From the NCBI RefSeq assembly GCF_900090245.1, contig NZ_FMDN01000011.1, forward strand, positions 62,001 through 126,000: a stretch of DNA of 64,000 nt, written 5' to 3'. The translations under genes were made by a program, and so were the position numbers. The stretch's first letter is position 1. The number at the start of each line of letters is the position of its first letter. Positions 1 through 7,573 of the stretch are shown here, piece by piece. This DNA is from Micromonospora halophytica (GTDB taxonomy: Bacteria > Actinomycetota > Actinomycetes > Mycobacteriales > Micromonosporaceae). The notes beneath the pieces were generated by a model. The model was not told the origin of the DNA and did not search any database. It saw only the letters and a list, made by a program, of their open reading frames with translations.

Positions 1-1
1 C

Positions 2-316
2 ACGGTCACCCCGGCCGGCCCCCGTGACGTGATCAAGCTGACCGAGGTGGACGGCTTCGACGTGGAGATCGGCGCGGAGGGCATCCTGCTCTTCCTGCGC
101 TACGTCGACCGTCCGGGCGTGGTCGGCACGGTCGGCACCCTGCTCGGCGAGGCCGGCGTCAACATCGCGGCGATGCAGGTGGCGCGTCGGGAGGCCGGTG
201 GGGAGACGCTGATGACCCTCACCGTCGACCAGGCGCTCGGCGCCGACCTGCTCACCTCGGCCGCCGACTCGATCGGCGCGACCTCGGCGAGCGCGGCGGA
301 CCTGCGCGACGAGTAG
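2..316 (+). CDS. serA: D-3-phosphoglycerate dehydrogenase, C-terminal end (partial)
   Basis: The frame is already open at the left edge, so only about the last 104 residues are present. They carry the ACT regulatory domain, seen as RYVDRPGVVGTVGTLLGE followed by VNIAAMQVARREAGGETLM. This is the end of the long, actinobacterial form of SerA, which oxidises 3-phosphoglycerate with NAD in the first step of serine synthesis and binds serine through the ACT domain. A perfect hairpin follows the stop, so transcription probably ends here. In Streptomyces serA sits between ilvBNC and leuB, and the same order is seen on the leuB side here. The catalytic half lies outside the window. Confidence 0.9.
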   Translation, partial: TVTPAGPRDVIKLTEVDGFDVEIGAEGILLFLRYVDRPGVVGTVGTLLGEAGVNIAAMQVARREAGGETLMTLTVDQALGADLLTSAADSIGATSASAADLRDE

Positions 317-334
317 CCCGCGCACGACGCATCG

Positions 335-361
335 GGGGCCCGGCCGTCTCGGCCGGGCCCC
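335..361 (+). terminator. Rho-independent-like terminator after serA
   Basis: An 11-bp perfect stem GGGGCCCGGCC/GGCCGGGCCCC with a 5-nt loop lies 18 nt after the serA stop. There is no U tract, as is common in very GC-rich actinobacteria. Confidence 0.7.
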
Positions 362-416
362 TCGTCGTGGCCGCCCGGATCGAGCCGGGGGCCACGCCTC
401 GTCGCGCCCGTGGGGG

Positions 417-773
417 TCAGCGCGCGACGCGGGACGGCGGTGGGTACACCGAGCCGTCCTGGGCGTCGAAGAGCATCAGGTCGTGCTCGCCCGCCAGCCG
501 CTCGATGTCGAGCAGGACCTGGTCCTCGCAGGTCGGCACGAGGTTGAGCTCCACATGGTCGGCGGCCGCGTGCAGCGGCGCGACCTCCCACGGGGTGCCC
601 GGCCCGACGGGCCGGTCGGGATAGGTGGCGGTGATGGCCCGGTAGAAGGCGACCACCCGGGGGTCGGGGTGCCGGTCGCCGTGGCGTCCCTCGCGGCACC
701 GCCGCACCGCGGCGTGGACGTCCTCGGGCGTGGCCCCGTCCGGCAGGGCCCACACGCTGAGATCGAAACTCAC
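417..773 (-). CDS. Hypothetical protein, 118 aa
   Basis: A soluble 118-residue protein with no signal peptide or membrane segment. It begins MSFDLSVWALPDGATPEDVHAAV and has a hydrophobic, regularly spaced pattern (VVAFYRAITATYP, HVELNLVPTCEDQVLLDI, HDLMLFDAQDGSVYPP). The last segment reads like the end of a small alpha/beta domain. I do not recognise a named family; proteins of this kind recur as single hypothetical genes in actinobacteria. The start is GTG at 773, without a clear Shine-Dalgarno. Codon use is normal for the window, so the gene is likely real and native. Function is unknown. Confidence 0.65.
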   Translation of the reverse strand: MSFDLSVWALPDGATPEDVHAAVRRCREGRHGDRHPDPRVVAFYRAITATYPDRPVGPGTPWEVAPLHAAADHVELNLVPTCEDQVLLDIERLAGEHDLMLFDAQDGSVYPPPSRVAR

Positions 774-1035
774 GGCGGACAGCGTGCCATCCGCCGTTCA
801 CATTCCCGCAACTGACCCGCCGACCAGCGACACGATCGTGACATGGTGTCTGGTCAGGACGGTCCGTTGTGGAGACCGGAGACCCTTGCGTCGAGCTGCG
901 TCGATTCGCTAGCGTACCGGTGCGGTCACCGGCTGAGTTGGGGCGTTCGGCCCGTCTTCGGGTGACGAGGTCAGGCGTCCGACCGACCGGTCCGCACCCC
1001 TCGATTGCGCGAGCCACGCGCACTCGTCGCTGACC
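774..1035. other. Intergenic region, nothing recognised
   Basis: This stretch lies between the hypothetical gene at 417-773 and the terminator of apbE. It holds no convincing gene. Near 919-926 there is a TAGCGTAC stretch that could act as a -10 box on either strand (TAGCGT forward, TACGCT reverse); a reverse-strand promoter there would give the 118-aa gene a leader of roughly 140 nt. I see no riboswitch or RNA gene. Confidence 0.4.
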
Positions 1036-1069
1036 GGCCCCCACGGTCGTTGCCGAGACCGTGGGGGCC
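1036..1069 (-). terminator. Strong hairpin terminator after apbE
   Basis: A perfect 13-bp stem GGCCCCCACGGTC/GACCGTGGGGGCC with an 8-nt loop lies about 70 nt beyond the apbE stop on the minus strand. It has no U tract. Confidence 0.65.
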
Positions 1070-1140
1070 GATCGCGGGCCCGCCGACCGCGCCACCGGAG
1101 TGGACCCCCTCCACTCCGTCGGTCGACGCGCCCCGGCGCC

Positions 1141-2019
1141 TCAGCGGCGCCGGTGGGCGAAGAGAGCCTGATAACCCGATCCGTTGCGGAACCATGCCAG
1201 CCCGGTCGGGCCGGCGGCGTAGAGCGCGGTGGCGTACGCGTCGGCGACCGCGAGGTCGGGACCGACGACGGTTGCCGCGACGAGCTGGTCGGCCGGGTCG
1301 CCGGTGTGCGGGTCGACCACGTGCCCCCGGCGGCCGGACACCCCCGAGGTGCCCACCGCCCCGGCCGTCATCTCCAGCACCAGCGGCGCGCGGCGGCCGT
1401 CGGTCGGGTGGTGCACGGCCACCCGCCACGGCCCGCCGTGCGCGGCGTGCCCGCGTACGGTCAGGTCCGCGCCGGAGAGCACCGCGTAGTCGGTGATGCC
1501 GGCGGCGCGCAGCCGGGCGGCCGCGCGCTCCACCGCCCAGCCGTTGAGCAGGCCGCCCGGGTCGAAGCCGCCGGGCACCGCCCAGGCGTCGAACCAGCCG
1601 TCGGTCGCCGCGCGCATGGCCGCGCAGCGGTCCACCAGGTCGGCCAGCGGCGGGTACGACTCGGGGCTGATCTCGCCCCGGCGCAGCCGGGAGACCAGGC
1701 TGTCCGGGCGGGTCGGGCCGTAGGTGAGGTCGATGGCCCGCAGTTCGGCGACGGCGTCGCGCAGCGCGTCGCCGACCGTCCGGCGGCCCACGTGTCCGGG
1801 GGCGTTGAGCAGCAGCGAGTATTCGGCCGTGCTGGTGCGCACGCGGTGTTGGACGGCGATCCGGTCGCCGGTGGCGTCGCCGCCGGAGTCGACGCGGTGG
1901 TTGCGGGTGCCGAGGCGCAGGTCCGGCCGGCGCAGTGTGAAGGCGGCCTGGTCCACCCACCGGGTGCGCGGCTGCTCGTCGAGCCCCGCCGCCCCACGCT
2001 GCTGGTCGGTCCGCACCAC
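1141..2019 (-). CDS. apbE: FAD:protein FMN transferase (ApbE family)
   Basis: ApbE proteins move FMN from FAD onto a Thr/Ser of a target protein outside the membrane, or act as FAD pyrophosphatases. The family marks are present: [18 protein letters not shown] in the middle (usual form D-P-x-G-x-x-K-G-W-A-V), [10 protein letters not shown], and [14 protein letters not shown] near the C-terminus. The Lys usually found in the first motif is Asn here. The start chosen is the first of two adjacent GTG codons, 5 nt after GGAG (292 aa), because upstream frame is not conserved-looking. No signal peptide or lipobox is visible at this start. The gene stands alone, back to back with leuB; its target protein is not in the window. 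Confidence 0.85.
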   Translation of the reverse strand: MVRTDQQRGAAGLDEQPRTRWVDQAAFTLRRPDLRLGTRNHRVDSGGDATGDRIAVQHRVRTSTAEYSLLLNAPGHVGRRTVGDALRDAVAELRAIDLTYGPTRPDSLVSRLRRGEISPESYPPLADLVDRCAAMRAATDGWFDAWAVPGGFDPGGLLNGWAVERAAARLRAAGITDYAVLSGADLTVRGHAAHGGPWRVAVHHPTDGRRAPLVLEMTAGAVGTSGVSGRRGHVVDPHTGDPADQLVAATVVGPDLAVADAYATALYAAGPTGLAWFRNGSGYQALFAHRRR

Positions 2020-2203
2020 ATCCGCTCCTTCGCTGACCGCGCCGCGACGACAGCGGCGGATCCCGTCGCGAGCCCCCGTGACCCGCTGCACACTGACCCT
2101 AGGTAGTGGAGATGACCGCACCATGAATGTCACCTGGGAGCCTCCTGAGCATTTCAATATCCCGAATCGTGGAAGACGCGTACCGGGAGACGGGACGGCG
2201 ACG

Positions 2204-2209
2204 TACCGT
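2204..2209 (+). promoter_or_regulatory. Probable -10 box for leuB
   Basis: TACCGT (TANNNT type) lies 36 nt before the leuB start and leaves a short leader carrying the AGGAG ribosome site. No clear -35 box is seen. Confidence 0.35.
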
Positions 2210-2239
2210 TCACGGGAACGACGAGGTGAGGAGCGCCAG

Positions 2240-3271
2240 GTGGCACGGATCGCGGTGGTGGCCGGGGACGGGATCGGACCCGAGGTGGTCGGGCAGGCCC
2301 GCAAGGTCCTCGACGCCGTGCTCCCCGGGATCGAGGCCACCGAGTACGACCTCGGCGCCGCGCGCTACCACCGCACCGGCGAGGTGCTGCCCGACTCGGT
2401 GCTGACCGAGCTGGCCGGGCACGACGCCATCCTGCTCGGCGCGGTCGGCGACCCGAGCGTCCCGCCGGGCGTGCTGGAGCGCGGCCTGCTGCTCAAGCTC
2501 CGCTTCGCCTTCGACCAGTACGTCAACCTGCGCCCGTCCCGGCTCTGGCCGGGCGTGCCGGGCCCGCTGGCCACCGTCAAGCCGGGCGAGGTCGATCTGG
2601 TGGTGGTCCGGGAGGGCACCGAGGGGCTGTACGCCGGCGCCGGTGGCTCGCTGCACCGCGACACCCCCGCCGAGGTCGCCACCGAGGAGAGCCTGAACAC
2701 CCGGCACGGGGTGGAGCGGGTCGTCCGCGACGCCTTCGCCCGGGCCGCCCGCCGGGAACGGCGCAAGGTCACCCTGGTGCACAAGACCAACGTGCTGACC
2801 CACGCCGGGTCGCTCTGGGCGCGCGCCTTCGAGGCGGTGGCCGCCGAGCACCCCGACGTGGCCACCGAGTACCAGCACGTCGACGCCGCCGCGATGTTCC
2901 TGGTCACCCAGCCCCAGCGGTACGACGTGGTGGTCACCGACAACCTGTTCGGCGACATCCTGACCGACATCGCCGCCGCCGTCACCGGCGGCATCGGGCT
3001 GGCCGCCAGCGGCTGCATCAACCCCTCCGGGGCGTACCCGTCGATGTTCGAGCCGGTGCACGGCTCGGCGCCGGACATCGCGGGCAAGGGCCTGGCCGAC
3101 CCGGTGGCCGCGGTGCTCTCCGCCGCCCTCCTGCTCGACCAGCTCGGCCACGCCGACGCCGCCGCCCGGGTGACCGCCGCGGTCGGCGCCGAGCTGGCCA
3201 ACCGCACCCCGGGCGTACCCCTGCGCACCGAGGAGGTCGGCGACCGGCTCGCCGGTTACGCCGTAGCCTGA
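2240..3271 (+). CDS. leuB: 3-isopropylmalate dehydrogenase
   Basis: LeuB oxidises and decarboxylates 3-isopropylmalate with NAD in leucine synthesis, and 3-methylmalate in the citramalate route to isoleucine. The 343-residue protein begins [20 protein letters not shown], the classical start of beta-decarboxylating dehydrogenases. It continues with [11 protein letters not shown], the substrate Arg segment [28 protein letters not shown], the catalytic Lys in LVHKTNVLT, and the metal-binding [17 protein letters not shown]. The nucleotide-binding end reads [19 protein letters not shown]. The GTG at 2240 follows AGGAG by 6 nt; an in-frame extension upstream exists but lacks family similarity. It is followed by ilvE on the same strand after a terminator. 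Confidence 0.95.
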   Translation: MARIAVVAGDGIGPEVVGQARKVLDAVLPGIEATEYDLGAARYHRTGEVLPDSVLTELAGHDAILLGAVGDPSVPPGVLERGLLLKLRFAFDQYVNLRPSRLWPGVPGPLATVKPGEVDLVVVREGTEGLYAGAGGSLHRDTPAEVATEESLNTRHGVERVVRDAFARAARRERRKVTLVHKTNVLTHAGSLWARAFEAVAAEHPDVATEYQHVDAAAMFLVTQPQRYDVVVTDNLFGDILTDIAAAVTGGIGLAASGCINPSGAYPSMFEPVHGSAPDIAGKGLADPVAAVLSAALLLDQLGHADAAARVTAAVGAELANRTPGVPLRTEEVGDRLAGYAVA

Positions 3272-3306
3272 CCGGGCGCCGCGTCGCCCGCCTCCACCGG
3301 CCCACC

Positions 3307-3329
3307 GCCCGGGTCCGCCGGACCCGGGC
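3307..3329 (+). terminator. Hairpin terminator after leuB
   Basis: Perfect 10-bp stem GCCCGGGTCC/GGACCCGGGC with a 3-nt loop, 35 nt after the leuB stop. Confidence 0.65.
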
Positions 3330-3506
3330 CGGGCCGGACTGCTCCCCGCCGTCGTCGGTGTCGACGCCCCGCGCCGCATCCCATCGGGTGTGCTCGTTCC
3401 GCCGGGCGCAGCTATCCGCTGAACGACCGTTCGGGGTAAGTTTCTGGCACCAGTGATGTCGGTGTGCGGCCCCGTACGCCGTTCAACCCTCAGGGAGGTC
3501 AGCGCG

Positions 3507-4604
3507 ATGAGCGGTGGTGACAAGCTCGATTTCGAGATCCGTCCGAATCCCGCCCCGGTATCCGCCGCCGACCGGGCCGCGCTGCTGGCCAACCCGGGTT
3601 TCGGCCGGGTCTTCACCGACCACATGGTCACCATCCGCTACGCCGAGGGCAAGGGCTGGTACGACGCCCGCGTCGAGGCCCGCGCGCCGATCCCGATGGA
3701 CCCGGCGAGCGCCGTCCTGCACTACGCGCAGGAGATCTTCGAGGGGCTGAAGGCGTACCGGACCGCCGACGGCGCGGTCACCATGTTCCGTCCGGAGGCG
3801 AACGCCGCCCGGTTCGTCGCCTCCGCCAGGCGGCTGGCCATGCCGGAGCTGCCGGAGGAGACGTTCGTCGAGTCGCTGCGCCGGATCGTCGAGATCGACC
3901 GGGAGTGGATCCCGGAGGGCCCGGACGCCAGCCTCTACCTGCGGCCGTTCATGTTCGCCAGCGAGGTCTTCCTCGGCGTGCGCCCGGCCAACGAGTACCT
4001 CTACTGCGTCATCGCCTCGCCGGCCGGGGCGTACTTCGCCGGTGGGGTCAAGCCGGTGACGGTCTGGGTCAGCCCGGACTACACCCGCGCCGCCCCCGGC
4101 GGCACCGGCGCGGCGAAGTGCGGCGGCAACTACGCCGCCTCGCTGGCCGCGCAGGCCGAGGCGATCGAGGCCGGCTGCGACCAGGTGGTCTTCCTCGACG
4201 CGGTGGAGCGCCGCTTCGTCGACGAGCTGGGCGGCATGAACGTCTTCTTCGTCTACGAGGACAACACCCTGGTCACCCCGCCGCTGACCGGCACGATCCT
4301 GCCGGGCATCACCCGCGACGCCGTCCTGTCCCTGGCTGCCGCCTCCGGGCACCGGGTCGAGGAGCGGCCGGTCAGCTTCGCCGACTGGCAGGCCGACGCG
4401 GCCAGTGGCCGGCTGCGGGAGGTCTTCGCCTGCGGCACCGCGGCAGTGATCACCCCGATCGGCCGGGTGCGTTTCCCCGACGGGGAGTTCCTGATCGGCG
4501 GGGGTGAGCCGGGTCGCTCCACGATGGCCCTGCGCGAGCAACTGGTGGCGATCCAGCGCGGCGAGGCCGAGGACCCGCACGGCTGGGTGCGCCGCGTCTG
4601 CTGA
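3507..4604 (+). CDS. ilvE: Branched-chain amino acid aminotransferase
   Basis: This class IV PLP aminotransferase makes leucine, isoleucine and valine from their 2-oxo acids with glutamate. It is 365 residues, the usual length for the actinobacterial type. Visible family segments are DHMVTIRYAEGKGWYDARV, LHYAQEIFEGLKAYR, FRPEANAARF, RPFMFASEVFLGVRP, and the PLP-lysine region GTGAAKCGGNYAASL. Later come MNVFFV and TGTILPGITRDAVL, then GRLREVFACGTAAVITPIG. The ATG at 3507 is preceded by GGGAGG at 8 nt spacing; upstream in-frame ATG/GTG codons are less likely. A TAAGTT box at 3437-3442 may be the promoter. It partners leuB, cimA and leuCD in branched-chain synthesis. Confidence 0.95.
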   Translation: MSGGDKLDFEIRPNPAPVSAADRAALLANPGFGRVFTDHMVTIRYAEGKGWYDARVEARAPIPMDPASAVLHYAQEIFEGLKAYRTADGAVTMFRPEANAARFVASARRLAMPELPEETFVESLRRIVEIDREWIPEGPDASLYLRPFMFASEVFLGVRPANEYLYCVIASPAGAYFAGGVKPVTVWVSPDYTRAAPGGTGAAKCGGNYAASLAAQAEAIEAGCDQVVFLDAVERRFVDELGGMNVFFVYEDNTLVTPPLTGTILPGITRDAVLSLAAASGHRVEERPVSFADWQADAASGRLREVFACGTAAVITPIGRVRFPDGEFLIGGGEPGRSTMALREQLVAIQRGEAEDPHGWVRRVC

Positions 4605-4617
4605 TCCGCCGACTGCC

Positions 4618-4656
4618 GACCGCCGGCCCGCCGCTGCCGCGGCGTGGCCGGCGGTC
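4618..4656. terminator. Hairpin between convergent ilvE and phosphatase genes
   Basis: An 11-bp stem GACCGCCGGCC/GGCCGGCGGTC sits just after ilvE and can serve both converging genes. Confidence 0.6.
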
Positions 4657-4719
4657 GCCGTTTCGGACCCTGGAGGTCGCCGGGCGCCCCGGCCAGATCG
4701 CGGGAGGGCGGGCCGTCAG

Positions 4720-5457
4720 TTACTCCAGCAGGTGGTCGCGTAGCGCGGCGAGCTGGGCGTCGGTCAGTCCGGCGTGCCGCAGGTAGTCCTCCACCGAGCC
4801 GTGCCGGTGACGCAGCTCGGTGAGGAAGAGCGTCATCGCCTCGGCGGGGGTGGTGAGCGGGGGCAGCCCGGGCCGGACCTGCTTGCCGGTGGAGTTGAAC
4901 CAGGTCTGGAACCGTTCGGCGGCCTCGGTGCTGAGCGCGTAGTCGGCGGCGATCTCGGTGTCGGGGACCCCGAGCACCGCCAGGGTGAGCCCGCAGACGA
5001 TGCCGGTGCGGTCCTTGCCCGCGACGCAGTGCACCAGAACCGGGGCGGCGGTCTCGTCGGCGATCAGCCCGACCGCCTCGCCCAGCCCGGTCGCGCCGGT
5101 CTCGGCCAGGTCGGCGTACCGGTCGGCCAGGTAGCGGGCGAGGTCGGTGCCCTGCCGGTACGGGTTCTCGCCCCAGTCGGCGTGCTCCGGGTGGATGTTG
5201 CGGTACGCCAGCCCGTCGAACTCGGGCACCCGGCCGTCCCGCTCCACCTCGGAGGGTCGGCGTAGGTCGATGACGGTCCGGACGCCGAGGGCGGCGAACG
5301 CCTCCCGGTCGGCGCCGTCGAGACGGTGCGGGGAGTCCGAGCGGTAGAGCCGGCCCCTGCGCACGGCGCGGCCGTCGCGGGCGGGGTGTCCGCCCACCTC
5401 TCGGAAGTTGAACATGACGGAGAAGGGAACGCGGCGGTTGACCTGTGTGTCGTCCAC
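4720..5457 (-). CDS. Tyrosine-protein phosphatase (Y_phosphatase3 family)
   Basis: A 245-residue soluble phosphatase of the MptpB/LMO type, which removes phosphate from tyrosine, other protein residues or phosphoinositides. It has the N-terminal NFREVGG and RLYRSDSPHRL segments, a VRTVIDLRRPSEVERDG segment, and the active-site loop VHCVAGKDRTGIVCGL with catalytic Cys and Arg (CX5R, with the Lys-Asp pair typical of this family). The C-terminus contains HGSVEDYLRHAGLT. The GTG at 5457 has no Shine-Dalgarno but lies 7 nt from a TACCGT box, so it is probably leaderless. A start at 5490 would place the start inside the terminator hairpin of the upstream gene. Its physiological substrate is not evident from neighbours. 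Confidence 0.85.
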   Translation of the reverse strand: MDDTQVNRRVPFSVMFNFREVGGHPARDGRAVRRGRLYRSDSPHRLDGADREAFAALGVRTVIDLRRPSEVERDGRVPEFDGLAYRNIHPEHADWGENPYRQGTDLARYLADRYADLAETGATGLGEAVGLIADETAAPVLVHCVAGKDRTGIVCGLTLAVLGVPDTEIAADYALSTEAAERFQTWFNSTGKQVRPGLPPLTTPAEAMTLFLTELRHRHGSVEDYLRHAGLTDAQLAALRDHLLE

Positions 5458-5463
5458 TCGGAC

Positions 5464-5469
5464 ACGGTA
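5464..5469 (-). promoter_or_regulatory. Leaderless -10 box for the phosphatase gene
   Basis: TACCGT on the minus strand ends 7 nt before the GTG at 5457, placing the transcription start at the start codon. Confidence 0.5.
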
Positions 5470-5470
5470 A

Positions 5471-5496
5471 CGGCCGGCGGGTTTCCCCACCGGCCG
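5471..5496 (-). terminator. Hairpin after the PRC-barrel gene
   Basis: CGGCCGG/CCGGCCG arms with an inner GGG/CCC pairing, 17 nt past the stop of the PRC-barrel gene on the minus strand. Confidence 0.5.
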
Positions 5497-5512
5497 TCGA
5501 GGTCCGTGCCGC

Positions 5513-5971
5513 TCAGCGCGCGGTGCCCGGGGGCACGTTGCCGTACGTCTCGTCGTAGTAGCCGCCCAGCGTGTCCCGGTACGACGGGTCGCTGTGGCTG
5601 GTCTCGTCGTACTCCGGCGCGGCCTTGATCTGGTCCTTGCCGCGGTCCACGTAGACCTTCCTGTCGTCGTGGTCCACCTGGTTCACGGTGCCGGCCGGCA
5701 GCATGACCTTCTTGCCGAAGATCCACGGGCCGGTGTCGACGACCAGGTAGCTGCCGCCGACCTCGTGGCTCGCGCTGTCGATCTTGCCGATGCCGCCGTC
5801 GGTGGCCTCGACCTTGTAGCCGACCAGGTCGGCGTCGACCACCCCGGCCTCGTCGCGGTAGCGCCAGGGGTTGAAGGCGCCGGCGGGGGCGCCGCCGGCG
5901 ACGCTGCCCTGACCGCCGTCGATCATCGGGTCGGTGCTGCCGTACGTGGCGTGCGGGTCGAGCCTGTCCAT
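5513..5971 (-). CDS. PRC-barrel domain protein
   Basis: A 152-residue protein whose middle part (about residues 35-110) is a PRC barrel, a beta-barrel found in photosynthetic reaction-centre H subunits and in the ribosome-maturation protein RimM. The segment GYKVEATDGGIGKIDSASH followed by SYLVVDTGPWIFGKKVMLP is the typical adaptor fold. The flanks are hydrophilic, ending in HSDPSYRDTLGGYYDETYG. The ATG follows AGGAG by 6 nt. Such small PRC proteins are common in actinobacteria, where several are stress-linked, but the role of this one is not known. It has its own terminator and no operon partner. Confidence 0.8.
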   Translation of the reverse strand: MDRLDPHATYGSTDPMIDGGQGSVAGGAPAGAFNPWRYRDEAGVVDADLVGYKVEATDGGIGKIDSASHEVGGSYLVVDTGPWIFGKKVMLPAGTVNQVDHDDRKVYVDRGKDQIKAAPEYDETSHSDPSYRDTLGGYYDETYGNVPPGTAR

Positions 5972-6083
5972 GGGGAACTCCTGCCCCGACTGTCGTAGTC
6001 GTATCGGAGGAAAAGTGCTTCGTGTCCACGGATGGGGTACCCGGACCCGCCGCCCTCCACACTCGGTGACCGGAAACGACGAC

Positions 6084-6113
6084 GGGCCGGTACCGCGGTC
6101 GCGGTACCGGCCC
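6084..6113 (-). terminator. Terminator of the ahpC-ahpD operon
   Basis: Perfect 13-bp stem GGGCCGGTACCGC/GCGGTACCGGCCC with a 4-nt loop, about 20 nt beyond the ahpD stop on the minus strand. Confidence 0.75.
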
Positions 6114-6130
6114 GGTGCCGAGTGTCCGGC

Positions 6131-6661
6131 TCAGACCAGGGCGGCCTGCGCGTCGAGCGCCACCGCGGCGGCGTGCACGACGGCGGCGATGCGCAGCCCC
6201 TCGTGCACCTGCTCGCGGGTGAACCCGGCGCCGCGCAGGGCCTTCTCGTGCGACTCCAGGCAGACGCCACAGCCGGTGATGGCCGAGACGGCGAGGCACC
6301 AGAGTTCGAAGTCACCCTTGTCCACGCCCGGCCTGGCGATGATCTGCATCCGCAGCCGGGCCGGCATCGAGGCGTACTGCTCGTCGCCGATGAGGTGCTT
6401 GGCCCGGTAGTAGACGTTGTTCATCGCCATGATCGTGGCGGCGCCCTTGGCGGCCTCGACGGCCTCCGGCGACAGGTGGGTCGAGGCCTCGTCGGCGATC
6501 TCCCTCAGCACCACCGGGTTACGTGCGGCGACCGCGCAGGCCAGGGCGGTGCCCCAGGCCTGCTCGGGCTTGAGCGTCGAGGTGCCGACGGTGGAGCCGA
6601 GGTTGAGCTTGATGTCCTTGGCGTACTCGGGCAGCGTCGCCTTGACCGCGTCCAGACCCAT
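6131..6661 (-). CDS. ahpD: Alkyl hydroperoxide reductase AhpD (carboxymuconolactone decarboxylase fold)
   Basis: AhpD regenerates the peroxiredoxin AhpC in actinobacteria, taking electrons through dihydrolipoamide. The 176-residue protein carries the redox motif GCGVCLESH, giving Cys131, Cys134 and His138, the catalytic set of mycobacterial AhpD (which also uses a nearby Glu). The preceding MNNVYYRAKHLIGDE segment is characteristic. It starts one base after the ahpC stop (TGACATG), so the two are one operon and probably translationally coupled. Length is normal for the family. Confidence 0.95.
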   Translation of the reverse strand: MGLDAVKATLPEYAKDIKLNLGSTVGTSTLKPEQAWGTALACAVAARNPVVLREIADEASTHLSPEAVEAAKGAATIMAMNNVYYRAKHLIGDEQYASMPARLRMQIIARPGVDKGDFELWCLAVSAITGCGVCLESHEKALRGAGFTREQVHEGLRIAAVVHAAAVALDAQAALV

Positions 6662-6662
6662 G

Positions 6663-7223
6663 TCAGGCGCCGGCGCCGGCGAGCAGGGCGTTGGCGTCGA
6701 GGGTGGCGCCGCCCTTGTTCCAGTTGCACGGGCAGAGCTCGTCGGTCTGCAGCGCGTCCAGCACCCGCAGCACCTCGGAGACGTTCCGGCCGACGGAGCC
6801 GGCGGTGACCATGGCGAACTGGATCTCGTTGTCCGGGTCGACGATGAAGGTGGCCCGCTGCGCCACGCCGTCGTCGCCCAGCACGCCGCAGGCGGCGCTC
6901 AGCTCACGCTTGATGTCGCTGAGCATCGGGAAGGGCAGCTCGCGCAGGTCCGGGTGGTCCTTGCGCCAGGCGTAGTGCACGAACTCGTTGTCCACCGAGA
7001 CGCCGAGCACCTGGGCGTCGCGGTCGGCGAACTCACCGTTGAGGCGGCCGAACTCGGCGATCTCCGTCGGGCAGATGAAGGTGAAGTCCTTCGGCCAGAA
7101 GAAGACGACGCGCCACTTGCCCTCGTGGGACTTGTGGTGGAGCGTCTCGAACGCCTTGTCGGCGTCGAGCGAGACGCACGCGGTGAGTTCGTACTCGGGA
7201 AAGCGGTCACCGACAGTGAGCAC
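6663..7223 (-). CDS. ahpC: Alkyl hydroperoxide reductase AhpC (peroxiredoxin)
   Basis: A two-cysteine peroxiredoxin of 186 residues that reduces H2O2, organic peroxides and peroxynitrite. The peroxidatic Cys51 is in DFTFICPTEI and the resolving cysteines Cys164/Cys166 are in ELCPCNW, as in the mycobacterial AhpC that pairs with AhpD. The GTG at 7223 follows AAGGAGG closely. In many actinobacteria oxyR is divergent from ahpC; here the divergent neighbour is the cimA leader, and no oxyR is present in the window, so control must come from elsewhere. Confidence 0.95.
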   Translation of the reverse strand: MLTVGDRFPEYELTACVSLDADKAFETLHHKSHEGKWRVVFFWPKDFTFICPTEIAEFGRLNGEFADRDAQVLGVSVDNEFVHYAWRKDHPDLRELPFPMLSDIKRELSAACGVLGDDGVAQRATFIVDPDNEIQFAMVTAGSVGRNVSEVLRVLDALQTDELCPCNWNKGGATLDANALLAGAGA

Positions 7224-7439
7224 GGGTCCTCCTTGACTGCGGCACGAGGGCCGGTAACTGGATCGGTTCCAGATACTTCCGCAGCGAAGTTTCCTGCTGG
7301 TGGCGGCCGGGTGACTTGTGAAGTCGATCACCGCCGGCGGGTTCTGCCCGAGGAGCTGCGGTGAATCTGTTATGAACACTCAACGTCACCATCCCGACAT
7401 GTGGATTATGCCTCCCAGAAGTCGGTCGGGAGTGGCAGA

Positions 7440-7481
7440 GTGGCCACCGTGAGCAGCACCGTCCTGATTATTGGCACGTAG
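7440..7481 (+). CDS. cimA leader peptide (attenuator peptide)
   Basis: A 13-codon frame reads MATVSSTVLIIGT and stops at TAG. It starts with GTG 7 nt after GGGAG, and a second in-frame GTG is at 7449. The run Val-Leu-Ile-Ile near its end, using two ATT codons that are rare in this genome, is what is expected of a branched-chain attenuator: ribosome stalling for lack of charged tRNA-Ile/Leu/Val would change RNA folding before the terminator at 7512-7541. It lies 92 nt upstream of cimA on the same strand. The peptide itself likely has no other function. Confidence 0.75.
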   Translation: MATVSSTVLIIGT

Positions 7482-7511
7482 CGCGCCGGCCTCCCCTCCG
7501 CCGAGCGCGCA

Positions 7512-7541
7512 GACCTCCCGCACCCCGCGGGGGGTCTTTTT
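7512..7541 (+). terminator. Attenuator terminator before cimA
   Basis: A 10-bp stem GACCTCCCGC/GCGGGGGGTC (one G-U pair) with a 5-nt loop is followed directly by five Ts. This is the only canonical U-tract terminator noted in the window and it lies inside the cimA leader, not after a gene. The pyrimidine-rich CCTCCCCTCC stretch at about 7490-7500 could pair with the G-rich 3' arm as antiterminator. Confidence 0.8.
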
Positions 7542-7573
7542 GTTGCTCCCCGGCCCGTGAAGAAGGGACTCCC

